Positions 28,257-38,700 of a DNA stretch of 64,000 nt are shown here, in pieces. Position 1 is the stretch's first letter, and the number at the start of each line of letters is the position of its first letter. Source of the stretch: Candidatus Poribacteria bacterium (lineage in GTDB: Bacteria > Poribacteria > WGA-4E > WGA-3G); NCBI GenBank assembly GCA_026706025.1, contig JAPOZO010000063.1, positions 62,001 to 126,000 of the forward strand, read 5' to 3'. A program made the position numbers and the translations under genes. Below the pieces are notes generated by a model. It was not told the origin of the DNA and made no database searches. It worked only from the letters and a program-made list of their open reading frames with translations.

Positions 28257-31250
28257 ATGAAAAATGACGATGCTGAACTCATTCAACGCGTCCTTGAAGG
28301 CGACGATGATGCCTTCTCTGTGCTTGTGAGAAAATACCAGAAACAGGTGCACGCGTTGGCGTGGCGGAAAATCGGGGATTTCCACACCGCAGAGGAGATT
28401 ACACAGGACACGTTCCTGAAAGCATACAAGAAACTTGCAACACTCAAGGAACCGCAGCGTTTTGACAGTTGGCTTTATGTCATCGCCGCGAATCGCTGTA
28501 GCTCTTGGCTCCGAAAAAAGCGGGTGTGGACGCAGCCACTTGAGGAGCTTGAGGAGACAGACAACGCGCACGTACAAACAGGTACATATTCGGGATACGT
28601 CGCTGCGGAAAACGAGCGCACAACCGCAGAAGCACAGCGCGATGTCGTCAAAAAGTTGCTCGCGAGACTCCAAGAGAGTGAACGCACTGTCATCACGCTC
28701 CACTACTTCGGAGAAATGTCGTGCACAGAGATTAGCGCGTTTTTAGGGGTATCCGCAAATACAATTAAGAGTCGTCTCCGTCGGGCACAGCAGCGTCTAA
28801 AGAGAGAAGAACCGATGATCAGAGCGGCTTTGGATAACTTCAAAATCACCCCGAATCTCACAGAGAATATTATGCGAGAGGTCGCCCGTATTAAACCCGC
28901 TACACCGTCCAGTAGCAAGCCTTTCGCACCGTGGACAATCGCCGCTTCTACAGTAGCAGTGGTGTTACTAATGTTAGGTATTGGAAATCAACAACACGCA
29001 ATCCGTTTTCAACAACCCTATAGCCTTGATGCCGCATCGGAGATGACGGTTGAACTGATTGAGACACCCATCGTGCTGAATATTGCATCAAAACCCGATA
29101 TACGGACGCAGATCGGAAGCACCAACACACCCAACAAAAGCAGCAAATCTGGACAACCATTTAAGGATACCCAAGCATTCGTCAAAGAAGCACACGCTGA
29201 CGAATTTGTTGATGATTACACAAAATGGGAACTCCCCAAAGCGGCGAAAGCGCGCCTCGGAAAAGGCGGTATCAACGCGCTTCAATTCTCACCCGATGGT
29301 ACACAAATTGCTGTCGGAAGTAACATCGGTGTGTGGCTTTACGATGCAGAAACAGGAAAAGAAATTAATATGTTCCCAGGCATGTGTGAGTCCATTGTTT
29401 TTTCACCGGATGGGCAATTCATCGCAAGTAGCGGGAGCCGCCCCGGACTTCAGTTGTGGGAGATAGTTACTGGTCAGAAAATGTCCCATATTGAGAAACT
29501 ACTTCCTGCCGCGGCACTGCATTTCTCTGAGGATAGCAAAACAGTTGTCAGTTTGGGGAACTGGACAAACACCATTGACAAGTTAGATATTGAAACAGGT
29601 GAGGCAAATGTGAAGAAAATCAAAGAAATGGTAAAGAGAGCAAATTCGTCTCAATCTTACGCCCTCACAGCGGATAAATTTGCGGTCGGTAGGCAGGACG
29701 GAAAGATCGAACTGGGAAGCACAATGACCGGTGAAAAATTCTCTACCCTCAGTGGACATACAGGCGGAATCCAGGAACGGTTACCCCCCGCAGCAGATGA
29801 GGAGATCCCGCCAGCAGGAGAGATTCGGTGGCAGTTTTCAGACGGTACCCCTAACTCCGTGTTAGCCTTAGCATTTTCACCCGATGGAACAAAACTCGCC
29901 AGTGGAAGTAAGGATAAAACGGTGCGATTATGGGATACTTTCACCAACGACGAATTGGTTACCCTCCGAAAACATACAGGTTCGACAAACGCTTTAGCAT
30001 TCTCACCGGATGGGAAAATGCTCGCAAGTGGGAGCACCGATAAGACCGTGCAGTTGTGGGATGCTGCGACCGGCGCGCACCTCGCAACGTTCGATGAGCA
30101 TATTAGCGGTATTGCAGCACTCACATTTTCGCCAGACGGACGTACCCTCGCAAGCGGAAGTACAGATGGTACAATCCAATTTTGGGACACAACCACCAAA
30201 ACATTGTTACCGATTCGTCTCACAGAACACATGGAGTGGGTGAAAGCAGTCTCCTTCCTTGAAGACAATTCTATGCTCGCCAGCGTTGACTTTAACGGCG
30301 TAATTACTTTGTGGGACCTAAAGACATCGCAAAAAACCGCGGTTCAAACGATAGGACCTCGGCATTTCTTAATGACTTCAGCGTTTTCACCGCATGGAAC
30401 GAAACTCGTTAGCACCGGTGCAAAATCCGCCACATTCCTCAACATAGGTCCCAGTAAGCTTGTCACCACGCAGGAGCCAGATCATCTGGTCCGTCTGACA
30501 GATGTTCGTACGGGACGTGAATTAGCAACCCTAACAAAGACAGTTGGCGGAATGAATCAAGAAGTAGGTATGGCTTTTTCGCCTGACGGAAAAGTGGTAG
30601 CCTTCCACGGTTCGGGTGGGATTCATGTATGGCAGACAGAAACGAGGGATGTTCTTACTATCCGATTCTTAGAACAAAACAATAATGACGCGATGGTCGA
30701 GCAGCACATGGTGGCTCAACTGCTAAACGAAGTCACGGTTCTGATGTTCTCACCAGATGGCAAAAAACTTGTTAGTGGAACCATGGGCGGAAAGGTTCAG
30801 ATGTGGGATCCAGAAACGGGTGTTGAGTTAGCACCCTTCCTTGCTGGACAGGAGCTGCCTGCCGATTTTACCGTGAGTTATGAAGATCCGATTACAGCGT
30901 TGGCGTTCTCTCCAAATGGGGCATTACTCGCTGTCGGAAGTCAACAAAAAATCCGTTTATTGGGTAGCAGTAAGCAGCCTCGCGTTAAAGATGTTCCACG
31001 CGGCACCAAGTCGTTAGCGTTCTCACCTGATGATACTGTTCTCCTTGCAGGACTTAGAAACGGTGGAATTGAATTATTGGATATGACAACAGGGGAAAAA
31101 ATTACCACACTCAATGGGCATACCGCAACAGTGGAGACGTTAGTATTCTCACCCGATGCAAAGACGCTCGTTAGTACTGGACAAGACGGAACTATTCTTT
31201 TGTGGGATTGGGAGGAAGCCATCAAGGGCTCATCTGCAATGGAGGAATAA
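28257..31250 (+). CDS. ECF sigma factor fused to a membrane helix and a WD40 propeller
   Basis: 997 residues. Residues 1-85 are sigma region 2 (AFSVLVRKYQKQVHALAWR, then AEEITQDTFLKAYKKL, RFDSWLYVIAANR). Residues 130-182 are region 4 with helix-turn-helix (LQESERTVITLHYFGEMSCTEISAFLGVS, KSRLRRAQQRLK). A single membrane helix at about 225-243 follows, then a linker, then WD40 repeats from about 338 to the end, many with FSPDG, LASGS and VRLWD. The topology would put the promoter-binding part inside the cell and the propeller outside the cytoplasm, as a one-piece transmembrane regulator. GGAGG precedes ATG 28257. No separate anti-sigma gene adjoins, which fits built-in control. Related fusions are known in planctomycetes; the signal is unknown. 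Confidence 0.88.
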   Translation: MKNDDAELIQRVLEGDDDAFSVLVRKYQKQVHALAWRKIGDFHTAEEITQDTFLKAYKKLATLKEPQRFDSWLYVIAANRCSSWLRKKRVWTQPLEELEETDNAHVQTGTYSGYVAAENERTTAEAQRDVVKKLLARLQESERTVITLHYFGEMSCTEISAFLGVSANTIKSRLRRAQQRLKREEPMIRAALDNFKITPNLTENIMREVARIKPATPSSSKPFAPWTIAASTVAVVLLMLGIGNQQHAIRFQQPYSLDAASEMTVELIETPIVLNIASKPDIRTQIGSTNTPNKSSKSGQPFKDTQAFVKEAHADEFVDDYTKWELPKAAKARLGKGGINALQFSPDGTQIAVGSNIGVWLYDAETGKEINMFPGMCESIVFSPDGQFIASSGSRPGLQLWEIVTGQKMSHIEKLLPAAALHFSEDSKTVVSLGNWTNTIDKLDIETGEANVKKIKEMVKRANSSQSYALTADKFAVGRQDGKIELGSTMTGEKFSTLSGHTGGIQERLPPAADEEIPPAGEIRWQFSDGTPNSVLALAFSPDGTKLASGSKDKTVRLWDTFTNDELVTLRKHTGSTNALAFSPDGKMLASGSTDKTVQLWDAATGAHLATFDEHISGIAALTFSPDGRTLASGSTDGTIQFWDTTTKTLLPIRLTEHMEWVKAVSFLEDNSMLASVDFNGVITLWDLKTSQKTAVQTIGPRHFLMTSAFSPHGTKLVSTGAKSATFLNIGPSKLVTTQEPDHLVRLTDVRTGRELATLTKTVGGMNQEVGMAFSPDGKVVAFHGSGGIHVWQTETRDVLTIRFLEQNNNDAMVEQHMVAQLLNEVTVLMFSPDGKKLVSGTMGGKVQMWDPETGVELAPFLAGQELPADFTVSYEDPITALAFSPNGALLAVGSQQKIRLLGSSKQPRVKDVPRGTKSLAFSPDDTVLLAGLRNGGIELLDMTTGEKITTLNGHTATVETLVFSPDAKTLVSTGQDGTILLWDWEEAIKGSSAMEE

Positions 31251-31275
31251 CAAGAAAATAGTTATCGGTTGTCAG

Positions 31276-31528
31276 ATGCCGCCCCTACGGGGCTTGGATT
31301 CTTTGGTCTTCACGTTGCTACACAGATACCACCCCTACGGGGTTCAAGAGGGTTTTGGCGTATACACGGTTTGTGGCTATGATCTGGTGCGGTTGATTGA
31401 AGATTAATTTATTAATTCGGTAATTTTTGGGGAAGTTCGGTTAGGTTAGGAATGCAGGTCGCATTTGGGTGTGTACACCGCAAAACCGAACCTACCGGGC
31501 CTGGAGAAAATATAGAATTACCGATTTA
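31276..31528. repeat. CCCCTACGGGG hairpin pair plus inverted-end repeat
   Basis: Two CCCCTACGGGG hairpins about 55 bases apart with AAGAGGGTTT after the second mirror the interior of the element at 2323-2617. Next, 31416-31528 has complementary arms AATTCGGTAATTTT and AATTACCGATTT, and inside them GTTCGGTTAGGTT and AACCGAACCTACC. This accounts for most of the 327-base gene-free gap after the sigma-WD40 gene. Confidence 0.6.
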
Positions 31529-31577
31529 TTTTCTTTAACTTCATGAAACCGCACCTACCGGATTTACGATTACCCCT

Positions 31578-32684
31578 CTAAAACCTAATCCTGAGAGACA
31601 TGCGGTGGCTGCCCCCTAATGCCGGATGGTTTGCAAATGCGTAGTCTAACCCCGCGCCTGCCCCGGTGACGAACCGGAGGTTCAACCCAACGCCTGCCGT
31701 CAAACGTCGAGTGCGTTCAATTCCTTTACGCTCATCAAAGCCAATACGCAACGAAAGTAGATCAAAGAGTGTCCATTCAGCACCGCCATGCAACTCAACG
31801 CCATCCTTGATATAGGTATCCAAAGCTAAGATAAGGGTGCTATGGAAAATGGCAAGTGTGTGTGTCGTTGCAATGCCGATTTTCAGATGCGGTGGTATCG
31901 TCTCGGTGTGGGATGTCAGGTCTGCTGATGGCGGCGGTGTGTTCCAATAGATTTTTGTCCGAAAAACATCGCTGGCTTGCAGTCCGAGCGTCAGACGATG
32001 CGATTTTTCTGGATTTGTCATCGCAACGAAACCGATGTCTGCACCGCCACCGATGGCGTTTGTTGTCCGATATCCGCTCATGTAGAGCAGCTTGAGTGTG
32101 CTACCGAGACGGAGATCAATACCGTGAAAAGAAGGGAGCATCCAACCAGATGCAAGGAGGAAGGCGTTATCCGTACTATTGAAAGTCCCAATTACTTTTG
32201 GACGGTTCGTGGGTCCGACAGGACGCGTGACTACCGGTAGACTGGTAATAGGAATATCGTCAACGCCAACGCGTAGCCAACTTATACCGATCGCACCTCG
32301 TTTTTTAATCGGATGGACATAACTCACAAAGTCATACGCGTCCTCTCCATTGAGTGTGGAATGCATGAAACTAACTTCGTATCGGGTGAGGTATCCCAAT
32401 CCAGCAGGATTCCAATAAGCCGCGTAGGCATTGTCACTCAGTGCAGTCCCCGCACCACCCATAGCAAGTGCGCGAGCACCGACACCAAGCGTTAGGAAGT
32501 CCGCGGTATACTTCGCATCCGCAGATGGAATAGTTACTACACAGAACGCAATTATAGATAGAACAAAAAGTTTGCAAGTGTCTCTAAAGTGTTCTAAAGT
32601 CCGGAAGTGAGGGAGGGGATTTTGAATAACTTTAGCACACTTTATGGACTTCAGCACACTTTTAAACATTGATTTATGTTTCAT
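31578..32684 (-). CDS. PorV/PorQ-family outer-membrane beta-barrel protein
   Basis: 368 residues. After a signal (CKLFVLSIIAFCVVTIPSADA) the mature part begins with the family hallmark FLTLGVGARALAMGGAGTALSDNAYAAYWNPAGLGYL, then strand-rich barrel sequence ending RMSLRIRF. In Bacteroidetes PorV is the type IX secretion shuttle protein that works with the sortase PorU. Here a PorU-like gene lies directly upstream on the same strand (27-base gap). The start is uncertain: ATG 32684 or 32669 puts about 30 residues with a palindromic DNA repeat before the signal peptide, and neither has a good Shine-Dalgarno. Confidence 0.85.
   Translation of the reverse strand: MKHKSMFKSVLKSIKCAKVIQNPLPHFRTLEHFRDTCKLFVLSIIAFCVVTIPSADAKYTADFLTLGVGARALAMGGAGTALSDNAYAAYWNPAGLGYLTRYEVSFMHSTLNGEDAYDFVSYVHPIKKRGAIGISWLRVGVDDIPITSLPVVTRPVGPTNRPKVIGTFNSTDNAFLLASGWMLPSFHGIDLRLGSTLKLLYMSGYRTTNAIGGGADIGFVAMTNPEKSHRLTLGLQASDVFRTKIYWNTPPPSADLTSHTETIPPHLKIGIATTHTLAIFHSTLILALDTYIKDGVELHGGAEWTLFDLLSLRIGFDERKGIERTRRLTAGVGLNLRFVTGAGAGLDYAFANHPALGGSHRMSLRIRF
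32583..32645. repeat. Palindromic repeat within the PorV-like N-terminal coding region
   Basis: Arms TCTAAAGTGTTCTAAAGT and ACTTTAGCACACTTTA are near-complementary (about 16 paired bases) around a GC-rich centre with GGAAGTGAGGGAGGGG. It lies between the start codon and the signal-peptide core of the PorV-like gene, where it is read as code (SIKCAKVIQNPLPHFRTLEH). Confidence 0.6.
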
Positions 32685-32710
32685 TGTTTTGGGTTATCGG
32701 TTGAAAACTA

Positions 32711-35700
32711 TCAACGGAGTTTCATCATTTTGAGTATCTCGGTAATGTCTTTTTCACCTTCACGTTGGATTTTGAGTTTGGCGTAGTAAACACCATTTGC
32801 GACTTCAACCCCATCTGCATCCCTACCATCCCATTCCACCATCAAGAACCCCGGTGTCGCTGGTATAGAGAGTTCCCGAATTAATCTTCCACTCAATGTA
32901 TAGATTTTCACATCAATCGAGTCAGCAGGTGCCGTTAGTTCACACGTGATCGTAGTTTTGCGCGGAAATGGGTTTGGATAATTCAGAAACGATAGCAGCT
33001 GCAAGTCGTCATGAACCCGAAATGTGATGCGTTTCGTGTCAGTATTCCCGTGTACATCGCTCGCTGTCAAGCGAAGTTCGTACTCGCGTGGCTCAAGTTC
33101 TGGAGACGGATATGTCAAAACAAGTTGATTGGAACCCGGATGATACGTCAATTGATAGGCTTCTGGTAGAATACGTTCAAACTCTCCTGATACTCTCCCC
33201 AACTCTAACAGCAAGGGTCGTGTCAGATAATCAAGCCCACTTGGGTCGGTTAACGTCGCACCAATAAGAGGTTCGGGGTCTGTTGCATCACCCGGCACGA
33301 AGTGCTGCTGGTTCCCAATAGTGAGTTGGATATCTGGTGGCACAGTGTCGTCGCTGTACACGAGTGTGACCGGTCCCAGTCTGTCGGTTGTCGCCCGAAT
33401 GATACCAATGGGTCGGGTTTCAAAACTAAATCTATCACCAGGCGTGAAAGGACGTTCCCCTTGTGTAAGTTGAAAACGTAAACCGTAAGGTTCGTAGACA
33501 AACGGCTGCCCGGCTGTCCCTCGGAGGGGTATACCCTCGGATTGGGAGCGCAAGATCCCGGTTTTCTCACCTTCAATTTGAAACTCGGTATCTGTCAGAA
33601 AGAGGACAAACCACCGATCTTCAGGCATAGCCGTATCCGGTGGAAGTTCAATGTAGTTAATGGTCCCGCTGCCGTGATTGGTGTCTCTGAACCCGGATGC
33701 ATACCAACGTAATTCTTGTTGCGAGGGGTCTTCAGCGTTCGTTGCCCCTTCCAAGGGTTGGTTGAGCGCGGTAATATTGAATGCCCAGATATCGCCAAAC
33801 CTAAAAGGTTGCTCAAAGTCCTGTTCCATGTTAAGGGATAAGCCGTGTTTCCAGTTCGGAAAGTCTACACTAAAACTGACAAGCTGCTCTGCTGGCGAAA
33901 TAACTTCCAACGCTCCAAGATTCTGTGAGTCCTCTGTGAAAGGCGCGAGTAGAAGTCGGTAGGTTCGAGGTCCAGTAAAGAAGAGGACATATTTGCCGGT
34001 CCGTGTGCCTTCCGGTTGAATACGGACATCATTGAGCCGAGTTATGCCAACATTTTCCTTACTCATGTTTGCCACATGCAGGCGTTTTTGTAGCGCGCCT
34101 GAAGCATCGGTCAGCTGCTGAGAGGGGAGTCTCACCCAGTTTCCAAGCACGGAACTAAACATATAGACCCCCATCTCACGTACGCGAGCGATAACTGCGG
34201 TATCAATCGTGGAGGCGACCCCTAATCCCTCGGTTACCTCCTCCGAACTCCCTAACAATTCTTCGGCGAGTTGGGTACTGAGAGTCCCAAAATCAAAGCT
34301 TAAGTCAATTGCCACTGGAGAAGCAAGGAGAAAGTCTGCCTCCTGTCGGAAACCATCAACGGTTGATTGTTGATTGCTGATTGCCAATTCGTAACCATAC
34401 GTGACTTTCCCAGGCAGCGGTGCCCGCTTAGACACGTCGGTAATCTGATTTATAGTTTCTTTGCTTGGGTGTTTCTTCGCGTCAGATGTCCCTGTTCCTA
34501 TAGCAGCGAACCTCTGTTTATCCAAAGGACGAATTGAAAGCACAGTTTCCGTGTCCCGAAGTACATCGGGCGGTGCAGTGACAACACAGTTTCTATCCAA
34601 ACTGATAATTTGACCCGCTGCAGTGCCGACCACCCCCATATTAACAGAGATCCGCCGGTAAGCGATATTATCTTTTTCGTCGTTTTCAAGTACCTCACCG
34701 GGCTGGTCGGCTTCAGTTCTTGTCGCATCGACATAGGCAAATATATCGTGTGTGCCAAGCGGCAATTGATCTGTCAGATTTAAAGTTGCAGTTGCGATCG
34801 GCAAAGTATTCAGTGGATCTGGCTCATAGACATCCTTCTTTGAAGTTTCCGTAGGGGTTGGGTTGCCCAATCCGTTCGGACGAGGGGACTTCGCCCCGAC
34901 TAACGGTGTGCGCTGTATCCAGTCTTCAGGTCTAATCCGAGCAGTTCCGAGCGATCTGGCATCGCCATCAACAAGCATATCGTCGTCAACATCCGGATTA
35001 CCGCTAAAAAAAACGACCTCTATAGGGTTCTGTACCTCTGGTCCCTCTATCTGCACATCCGCCGACAGATACCACTGCTTCCTTTCGGAGTTGTAGCCGT
35101 ACCCAATAACATCCTCTCGCCCTACCTGCACAACGGAGAGATTCGGATAGACGTAAGGATAATACTCAAGTCTGTCGCTTACGGTTATATTACCATCTGA
35201 ATCTGTAACCCGAATTTCGTATCGGACGACGGAGCCGTCCGTCGGTGCATTTAGCGGTTCAGGCGTTGTCCACCACGCGCCCCCGCTTGTTTTTTCTGCA
35301 GTAACGGGTGCCTCCCTCGGAATGAGCTCTACTATTTCCCACTGACGAGCCGCTAAATTACGCCACTCCAAGACCACTAAGAGCGATTGTTCATTTTCAT
35401 CGGAAACCTGAACAGAGATACGAAACTTGTCGTCGCCGATTAATTCTGGATGGATATCAAGAATCTTTGGAACATTAACTGTAAAACCGTCGCCACCGAC
35501 TGCGACAGTGTTTTTGCTTGGGTGTTTCTTCGCGTCGCTTTGTGCATAGTACTCAACATGTGCATCTCCGCTGGCGATATTTCGTGGAACGGTGAAAGTC
35601 ACAGCCGGATAAGCACCGCGACTCACAGTAAGCGTTTTTGTCAAAGACACATCACCGGTGTAGTATTCAACGGGACCAGCGACACCTTGAGAGACAGCAG

Positions 35701-38700
35701 TCTTACCTGGAAATAGTGCTTTGACAGTCAGTGTTCCGTCAAAATCGGTGTCCCGAACAAACCGTTTTGTTCGACGCGATGCATCGTAAGTGGCAGTCTG
35801 AATGTACCCGGGTGCTATTCGGAGCGTATCTCCGGGGGCAACAGTCTTTGTTTCAATAGCAGGACGAATCTCACCATTCGCAATAGCAATTTGTAAGGCA
35901 GGATCCCCGAAAAGTGTGTATTCCATCATCACATCAATCTGCCCTGTGCCTTCCGTCATCAAAAGTTCGACCTTTGAGTCAAAACTCAATGGACCGAGTT
36001 GTCGTACATTCCGTTTAAAAATCATATCAAAGATGATACGATTCAGGGCATCGTTGCCGCTGCCGTAAGTGAGGCGTGTCGCACTCAACATGCCGATGAT
36101 CCCGCCTCTCTCTTTGCGTAACAACTTCTCTGCCATGCTCGGTTCACCCGGTTTATCAAAATAACCGTTGTAACAACTCAGGACTAACATGAAAGGAATC
36201 TTGCCAGTTTCCTCTACCTGATCAACAGATACATTGTCAAAAATGATTTCGTGTGCCCAGACAGTGTTTCCGCCGTGTCCGGCATATTGCGCTATGACAG
36301 CACCCTCCCCGAGTGCTTCTATTATTCTATCTTTTGCGACACGCTGCGGGAAGACATCGGGGTAATCCTCAGGCTTTGCCTCAACCTCGTCAGTAATATC
36401 TTCAAGGAAAATCTCAATGGTTTCGTAGCCTAAGCGCGTATGGTCTTTCGCGATCTCATTGAGACTTTTCCTAAAAATAAAATCTCCAGAATTGCTGACT
36501 TCGTCGTCAGCAACAGAAATAATCTTCCGCCGCCAGTCCCCATTCAGAGGGGATTGTTCATAATCCAAAATTTTATTAACAATTGCATCGGCTTGGCTGA
36601 CGGTCTCGGCACTGAGTCTGCCGATATACATATCGGTAAATTCATCGTGTCCGGAGATCGTAACATACCAGTGATCTGACGCGGTTCGTCCGAAGGAATC
36701 TGTTCGGATGTAGTGTGTTGGAATGTAACCATCAAGCTCTGGGGGTTCCGTGTGAATTTCTGTGTCAATACCACGAAAATCATAGGTGCCGTCGCCGAGG
36801 AGGACAACGTAAGTTGGTGCCGGTGGTGTCCAAGATTGATACGCATGCGTCAGAAAATCTTTGATTGCTTTCGGGTTGACGCCACCGTCCCCGTAAGTGT
36901 TGTAAATATCGTCAGTTGTTACAACTTTGGTTCGGTGTCCGCCACCTCCGGATGTTTCACGCCATCCGGCTAACCTCTCTGCCGCAGCAAGGAATTTGCG
37001 ATGTGTTATGACCACATAATCTGCCCCGTGTGTTGCAGTCGCTAAGTCTGTAGGTTCGACGATTTCAATACGCTCGGGCTGCCGTAACGCCGTATCAGAG
37101 ACTGCGATAAATTGGGTTTTACGGGTATCAGGTACCTGAAACAGAGCGTTATACATGCCTGTACGTGTTACATCCGTCTCTATAGCAAAACCGCGCAGCC
37201 GAGCCGTGAGGTACGTACCATCTGTTTCAAATATATGAATACCCGGGTCTCGGAACGCCTCAATTTTGTACTGGAGTTTACGCCCGCCTGGCAGTTGCGT
37301 GCGCGAAGTATCATCTTCGGTAGGTGATCTGAACCAGAGTTCATCTGCAACAGCGCGGAAGAGGCGGGTATACTCGACAGAAAAACGATTGAGATAGACA
37401 TGATACGGATATCGAGTGGTATCTTCGTCAACATTATCATCAACACGCGCGAGAGATAAGACGTTCAGCTCGCCTTTCGTGTCGTCCTTGAGTATATTCC
37501 AAGTTCGTAAGAACCTGTCAACAGTGAGCGTATCTTGCTGATTCCATTCCGCGACTTCAATGCGGACCCCGTTAACAGAGACTAAAATCTGATGTGGGAC
37601 GGGTGTGCCGCCCTGCAATTCAACAGAGATATGTGATGGATCGAAACTTTTTGCGACATCATACAACGGAAATTCAAGGCGCATCTCGGCGGCATCACCC
37701 CCATTTTTGATGCCATCCCAGTACCAGAAATCATTTTCCTCAAACCACTTGTGTTTATCATCGTTATAGACAAATTCAAGATTATTTGTTAGGTAATCCT
37801 CTTCAAAATTCACCTTAGAACGGAAAGTAGGAATTTGCGTTGCCGTTGGGTCCGTTGGACTGGCTGCCAGCTGCGGCACCCGCGTCCGGACACGGCTACC
37901 GTCAAGTGCCAGCCAATAAATGTTCCAACGGCTGTACGGATTTCTCGGCTTATTTCCAAGAAAAAAGATAGTATCGCCCGGATCAAACTTTCCGTCTTCT
38001 ACCCCGGTGATGTAGATCGGAATATCTCTGTTCCCTTGCGTTATGCGAAACCTTGCTGGGTTTGTACCGATGAGTTCCACCCCCCAGTCGCGCGCGAGGG
38101 ATTCTGCTGTCACGGCATAGATACCGGTCTCTCCGACGAACAATTTGTAGCGTGGGTTTCGATTACCGTTGTTAGAAACAAGCGTCGGTGCTGCAGGCAC
38201 CTGTGGTTGGGGTGCCCGAAAATGAGCAGCTTGCTCAGCATTGAGGAGTTGATGCGACAAGGCGCGTTCAAAAGCCTCTGATTCGGCGGGAATGGCTGTC
38301 GGCAATCGCGCTTGCTTCGCAGTGAGAACTCTCAGCAAAGAGGTTTCTGATGAAGTTACGCTCTCTATCTGACGGTTGACGGCTGATAGCTGATGGCTAC
38401 CATAAGAAAAACGGATGCTCACTGTGAAACGTGAATACAGACGCAGTTGTCGGGTTTTTGGGGAATACTGCACAGGGTATAACGCCAATGCGATGATACG
38501 TTGGCTGCGGATATAGCCCTCCCGTATAATACGGGCAAGCGGTAATCCAGGGTATGAAGGGTCACCGGTATTCGACTGATACGCGCTTCCACTTTCCACC
38601 CAACGTTGCGATGAAGAAGTTACCAGTGGCCAGTTCGCTTCGCTTCCAGTGGTCAGAGAAGAGCCCTCTTGTAACTGGTAACTGGTAACTGAAACCGGCA

